The notes under the pieces: generated by a model
Told to the model about the DNA's origin: nothing
Database searches by the model: none
The model's input: the letters and a program-made list of their open reading frames with translations, nothing else
Program-made: the position numbers and the translations under genes
In this document: positions 14,324 to 17,164 of the stretch, piece by piece
Numbering within the stretch: the first letter of the stretch is position 1
Layout of the letters: every line of letters begins with the position of its first letter
Source of the DNA: Caryophanales bacterium
Lineage (GTDB): Bacteria > Bacillota_I > Bacilli_A > RF39 > UBA660
Assembly: GCA_016282415.1 (NCBI GenBank)
Contig: JAEEKO010000074.1
Location: forward strand, 1-17,164
Direction of reading: 5' to 3'
Length of the DNA stretch: 17,164 nucleotides

Positions 14324-15169
14324 ATGAAGATAACAGTATTAGGAACAGCAGCAGCCACAAGTATGCCACTAACATTTTGCAATTGTGATGTATGCAAACA
14401 ATCAAGAATACTTGGTGGTAAGAATATAAGGAAAAGATCATCTATCGTAATTAATGATGATTTACTAATTGATATGGGTCCAGATTCAATTAATGCTTGT
14501 AGTATGTATGGAATAGATGCTGGAAAAATAAAGTATCTATTACAAACTCATTCACATAGTGATCATTTTGATGCAGGTCATTTTGTTACTAGATGGAGTG
14601 ATTATGCTACTAAAAATTTAGAACATCTAGATATCATATGTTCTAAAGGAACTGCAATAGATATGAATCATGCAATAAATGAAAATGAAGCAATTGATTT
14701 ATTTGCTAAAGAATGGCAAGATGATTTAAATTATGGTTTAAACATCGTTAAACATGGTGATAAATTAGAGATTGGTGATTATGAAATAGTAGCTATTGAT
14801 TCGAAACATGATTCCAGAGTAGAAGGATTAATATATATTGTAACTTATAATGGTAAGTCACTTCTTTATGGAACAGACTTACTTGAAATAAGTGATGAAG
14901 CATGGAATATAATTAAAAACTATAAGTTAGATGTTGTATTCTTAGACCAAACTTATGGTAAGGGATACAATGCCGGTGGTCATTTAGATGCTGAGATGAT
15001 AGAAGTGTATGTAAGTAAAATGAAAGAAGAAGGAATAATAGATGATAATTCATTAGTTTATGCTACTCATATTTCTCATGAAGGAAATGATATACATGAT
15101 AAGATGGAAGAATTATCAACTAATTATGGTTATCATATAGCTTACGATGGAATAAAATTGGAAATTTAA
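14324..15169 (+). CDS. Metallo-beta-lactamase-fold hydrolase, PhnP-like
   Basis: 281 residues from the ATG at 14324. The MBL metal motif is H76-x-H78-x-D80-H81 (QTHSHSDHF); further ligands are probably H162, D185 (LLYGTD) and H249 (YATHISHEG). The N-terminus LGTAAATSMPLTFCNCDVCK (6-25) carries the C-x-C-x2-C motif (C19, C21, C24) that in PhnP holds a structural zinc. PhnP hydrolyses ribose 1,2-cyclic 5-phosphate in phosphonate breakdown, and related MBL proteins cleave other cyclic phosphodiesters. A phosphodiesterase role is therefore plausible. No other phn gene is present in the window. The leader carries the B2 element, and an A-type repeat follows 14 bases after the stop. Confidence 0.85.
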   Translation: MKITVLGTAAATSMPLTFCNCDVCKQSRILGGKNIRKRSSIVINDDLLIDMGPDSINACSMYGIDAGKIKYLLQTHSHSDHFDAGHFVTRWSDYATKNLEHLDIICSKGTAIDMNHAINENEAIDLFAKEWQDDLNYGLNIVKHGDKLEIGDYEIVAIDSKHDSRVEGLIYIVTYNGKSLLYGTDLLEISDEAWNIIKNYKLDVVFLDQTYGKGYNAGGHLDAEMIEVYVSKMKEEGIIDDNSLVYATHISHEGNDIHDKMEELSTNYGYHIAYDGIKLEI

Positions 15170-15182
15170 AAAGAGTTGATCC

Positions 15183-15214
15183 AAATGAATGAAAATAAAA
15201 CTAATATAAATTGG
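15183..15214 (+). repeat. A-type intergenic repeat, copy A1
   Basis: A 32-base unit from AAATGAATGAAA to AATATAAATTGG, 14 bases after the MBL stop. It is nearly identical to 16213-16244 (one difference) and close to 16861-16892. The bases just before it (AGTTGATCC) also match copy A2 (AGTTAATCC). Confidence 0.9.
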
Positions 15215-15242
15215 GTGATAATTGGACGCAACACTTGATGAA

Positions 15243-15250
15243 AGAGGAGA
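15243..15250 (+). promoter_or_regulatory. Ribosome-binding site that decides the DUF2806-like start
   Basis: AGAGGAGA lies five bases before ATG 15256. In-frame upstream candidates (TTG 15211, ATG 15238) overlap the repeat or lack a Shine-Dalgarno. Confidence 0.75.
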
Positions 15251-15255
15251 TAAAA

Positions 15256-16197
15256 ATGAAAGATTTAGCAGGATTAAGTGAACCATTAAAAAAATTGATT
15301 GAAGTTGTAGCTCGCGGAATAGGAATTTTATATGAACCTACTCATATAAAAAAAATAGCTCAAGCTAGAGTAATAGAAATTGAAAAAATCTCATCAGCTA
15401 TACAAGACGCAAAACTTCCAATTCAATATGAAGATGGGAAAATATCTATAGATGGTTCGACACAAAATTTATTTGAAAATACGGAAAAAAGGTTATTATT
15501 TACTGAAGCAAAAAAGCAAAAAAACATTGATGATATAGTTTCTGAAGCGTATTATTATTTAGAAAATGAACAAGAAGTTTCCAGCGAACCATTGCAAGAT
15601 GAATGGATTAATAGATTTTTTGATATTGCTGGTGAAATTAGTAGTGAAGACCTAAAAACAATATGGAGTAAAATATTAGCAGAAGAAATTAAAAAACCGG
15701 GTACTTGTTCGCTAAGAACTTTAGAAATTTTAAAAAATATAAGTCGTGATGAAGCAAAAATTTTTAACAAAATATCAAATTTTGTTATAAAACACCACGG
15801 AAAATTTTTCTTGCCATATGATGAATCTTTGCTGCAAATTATGAATATAAACTATAGTGATATTATGAAAATGGATGAGGCTTCATTGATGAATTCTACT
15901 ATTGGAATTTCCGATGAATTAATATTCGATGAATCTAATAAACAAGAAGTTTTGATGTATAATAATAAAATTATTTTTTGTGAAGCAAAAGGAAATAACA
16001 ATGTACATTTACAATTATTTCCGTTAACAGAATCAGGAAAGGATATTTTTAATATTATAGTTCCTGTATTTAATGAAAAATTTTTTGAACAATATATTGA
16101 TTTTTTGAATGATAGGATGACGATTTCATATAGCACAATAATAAATAAAGATATAAATGGAAATATAGAGTATGAAATGCCAGTGACAAAGTTATAA
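15256..16197 (+). CDS. DUF2806-like protein
   Basis: 313 residues from the ATG at 15256. The middle part matches my memory of DUF2806 proteins: DEWINRFFDIAGEISSEDLK (115-134) with IWSKILAEEIKKPGTCSLRT (136-155), then ILKNISRDEAKIFNKIS (158-174). The W-x-ILAEEI-x2-P-x-S-x-RT order is the distinguishing pattern. The N-terminal 100 residues are helical and charged. The C-terminal part has LTESGKDIFNII (257-268), common in proteins of this type. No membrane segment is present, and no function is established for the family. Homologues sit in accessory DNA of varied bacteria, so a defence or stress role is possible but unproven. The gene lies between A-type repeats A1 and A2. Confidence 0.72.
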   Translation: MKDLAGLSEPLKKLIEVVARGIGILYEPTHIKKIAQARVIEIEKISSAIQDAKLPIQYEDGKISIDGSTQNLFENTEKRLLFTEAKKQKNIDDIVSEAYYYLENEQEVSSEPLQDEWINRFFDIAGEISSEDLKTIWSKILAEEIKKPGTCSLRTLEILKNISRDEAKIFNKISNFVIKHHGKFFLPYDESLLQIMNINYSDIMKMDEASLMNSTIGISDELIFDESNKQEVLMYNNKIIFCEAKGNNNVHLQLFPLTESGKDIFNIIVPVFNEKFFEQYIDFLNDRMTISYSTIINKDINGNIEYEMPVTKL

Positions 16198-16212
16198 TAA
16201 AGCAGTTAATCC

Positions 16213-16244
16213 AAATGAATGAAAATAAAACTAATATAAACTGG
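16213..16244 (+). repeat. A-type intergenic repeat, copy A2
   Basis: 32 bases differing from A1 only at one position (C for T before TGG). It starts 15 bases after the DUF2806-like stop, 1030 bases after A1. Confidence 0.9.
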
Positions 16245-16290
16245 TTGATTACGATTTATTTAACCCCTAGAGAAAATGAGGTGAATTCGT

Positions 16291-16857
16291 ATGAGTAAAA
16301 TAGCAATTGATATTGATAACACTATTTGTAATACAAGTGAGTTCTTTGGACCAATTGCAGAAAACTATGATAGAAATATATTACACAAAAATAATGTTAT
16401 TAATTATGATAAGATAGTTCCTAGAAGTGATGATTGGTCAAAAGAAGAACTAGCATCCTTTATTGAAAACTATTTCAATAAGGAATCTATAAATATTCCA
16501 ATTAAAGAAGATGCTGTTACTTATATAAATAAACTTAAAGAATTAGGATATGAAATAGTATTTATTACTAATAGAGGAATTAAAGAGGATGATCATACTG
16601 ATTTAATAGTTACTGAATATTTAGAAAAGAATAATATACCTTATGATAATATAATTACTAAATCCAATGATAAATATATGTATTTAGATGATTGCGATTA
16701 TTTTATAGATGATGCAATTCATAATTGCGAAGATGCAGTAGAAAAAACAAATACTAAAGTAATAATGATGGGAACAAATAAAACAAAAGATTATAATAAT
16801 GATAAAATATTTAAAGCTAGTAATTGGCAAGAAATATATGATTATATAACTAAGTAA
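16291..16857 (+). CDS. HAD-superfamily 5'-nucleotidase-like phosphatase
   Basis: 188 residues. HAD motif I is D7-I-D9-N10-T11 (IAIDIDNTICN). Motif II is T93 in FITNR (91-95), motif III probably K124 in ITKSNDK, and motif IV D140-D141 in YFIDDAIHNCE. The small cap region between residues 15 and 75 fits the 5'(3')-deoxyribonucleotidase/NT5C-like branch. The reaction would be Mg2+-dependent dephosphorylation of nucleoside monophosphates or similar esters, in the cytosol. GAGGTGA at 16278-16284 sets the ATG. It lies between repeats A2 and A3, and no terminator separates it from the DUF2806 gene. Substrate not proven. Confidence 0.85.
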   Translation: MSKIAIDIDNTICNTSEFFGPIAENYDRNILHKNNVINYDKIVPRSDDWSKEELASFIENYFNKESINIPIKEDAVTYINKLKELGYEIVFITNRGIKEDDHTDLIVTEYLEKNNIPYDNIITKSNDKYMYLDDCDYFIDDAIHNCEDAVEKTNTKVIMMGTNKTKDYNNDKIFKASNWQEIYDYITK

Positions 16858-16860
16858 AAG

Positions 16861-16892
16861 AAATGAATGAAAGTAAAACAAATATAAATTGG
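16861..16892 (+). repeat. A-type intergenic repeat, copy A3
   Basis: 32 bases starting three bases after the HAD gene stop, differing from A1 at two internal positions (G for A in GAAAGTAAAAC, A for T in ACAAATAT). It lacks the AGTTRATCC lead-in of A1 and A2. It lies 648 bases after A2. Confidence 0.88.
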
Positions 16893-17010
16893 TTGGTGTT
16901 GATATAGTCCATACTTATGAAAAGCTCCTATAAAATAAGAAAAAATGAATGTTCAGTAATTACATTTTAATAAATAATTGCAAAAAGATATTAAAAACGG
17001 ATAAAAAGTG
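16893..17010. other. Non-coding spacer between A3 and B3
   Basis: No supported gene. A 17-codon frame at 16917-16970 lacks a ribosome-binding site. TAAAAT (16931-16936) could be a weak -10 box, but no good -35 goes with it. No terminator hairpin is seen. Confidence 0.4.
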
Positions 17011-17045
17011 CCAAAAATGGCATAGTATTTGATACTTGGTATTGA
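17011..17045 (+). repeat. B-type leader element, copy B3
   Basis: 35 bases identical to 14257-14291. It carries the same AGTAT-TTG-ATACT inverted repeat and leads to AGAGGTG (17064-17070) before the transporter start. The rest of the leader is less conserved. Confidence 0.85.
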
Positions 17046-17075
17046 TGTTAAAATTTTATGAGAAGAGGTGTTTAA

Positions 17076-17164
17076 ATGTTAAAAAAATATTTTGATGGAT
17101 TAAAATTTGGAATGCTATTACAGCTTGCTGTAGGACCAATGTGTTTAATGGTTTTTAATACTGC
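17076..17164 (+). CDS. LysE/RhtB-type transporter, 3' partial
   Basis: Only the first 29 codons are in the window; the gene runs off the right edge. The visible protein, MLKKYFDGLKFGMLLQLAVG followed by PMCLMVFNT, has the first membrane helix and the AVGP turn that begin LysE/RhtB-family amino-acid and metabolite exporters. AGAGGTG at 17064-17070 lies five bases before the ATG. Its leader contains the B3 element shared with the MBL gene, so the two may respond to the same signal although about 1.9 kb and two genes lie between them. Confidence 0.7.
   Translation, partial: MLKKYFDGLKFGMLLQLAVGPMCLMVFNT

Noticed and set aside
15852..16136. Long open frames on the - strand (also near 475, 3960, 10306, 15555, 16684)
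   Set aside because: They lie opposite well-supported genes and lack ribosome-binding sites and recognisable domains. They are by-products of AT-rich codon use.
15183..16892. A-type repeats as a CRISPR array
   Set aside because: The copies are 648 and 1030 bases apart with whole genes between them. There are no regular spacers and no cas genes.
16917..16970. 17-codon frame in the A3-B3 spacer
   Set aside because: No Shine-Dalgarno precedes it and it matches nothing recognisable.
13474..17075. Integron attC sites at gene boundaries
   Set aside because: I looked for paired GTTRRRY and RYYYAAC core sites forming a long imperfect hairpin. Only isolated partial matches occur, such as ATTTAAC at 13639-13645, and no integrase gene is present.
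1..17164. Mycoplasma-type genetic code with TGA as Trp
   Set aside because: TGA ends two well-defined genes (5289-5291, 10814-10816), and Trp positions in conserved motifs use TGG.

Overview
The window is strongly AT-rich DNA with dense, strong Shine-Dalgarno sites (AGGAGG, GAGGTGA), short leaders and A/T-ending codons. TGA is used as a stop (10814-10816, 5289-5291) and Trp is written TGG, so the standard bacterial code applies. This fits a low-G+C Firmicute, for example an uncultured Clostridia/Bacilli-type gut bacterium, and argues against a code-4 Mycoplasma. Species cannot be fixed from this sequence. Every supported gene, 23 in all, lies on the + strand. I see no transposase, integrase, phage structural gene, tRNA, rRNA or CRISPR array. 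No gene-free stretch exceeds 300 bases; the longest are 13474-13694 and 16858-17075.

Layout. (1) 1-6880 is a tightly packed run of eleven genes without an internal terminator: Nudix (IDI-like, cut by the left edge), FkbM-type methyltransferase, two Nudix hydrolases, GNAT acetyltransferase, P-loop kinase-like protein, SDR, two ASCH proteins, a second SDR and a Ppm1/LCM-like methyltransferase. It ends at a strong hairpin terminator at 6891-6914. (2) 6926-13617 is a series of short transcription units, most divided by a terminator with a promoter directly behind it: a MNT/aminoglycoside-type nucleotidyltransferase; an APH-like kinase fusion with a YgjV-type membrane protein; peptidase E, Nudix and a divergent PurA paralogue; and a lone gene of unknown family. 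(3) 13619-17164 holds a flavodoxin-type FMN reductase, a PhnP-like metallo-beta-lactamase-fold protein, a DUF2806-like protein, a HAD 5'-nucleotidase and the start of a LysE-type transporter. These are separated by two families of intergenic repeats.

How it fits together. The genes are small, mostly single-domain, and drawn from families common in accessory DNA (Nudix, GNAT, ASCH, APH, nucleotidyltransferase, SDR, methyltransferase, peptidase E). They do not spell one obvious pathway. The single orientation, one or a few genes per unit, and near-identical sequences at unit boundaries suggest an array built up gene by gene, like a cassette collection but without recognisable attC sites. Nucleotide chemistry is over-represented: four Nudix proteins, a PurA-family enzyme and a HAD 5'-nucleotidase. 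The most unusual single gene is the PurA paralogue at 11298-12668, where the catalytic Asp of the phosphate-binding loop is replaced by Ser, the kind of change reported for phage PurZ enzymes.
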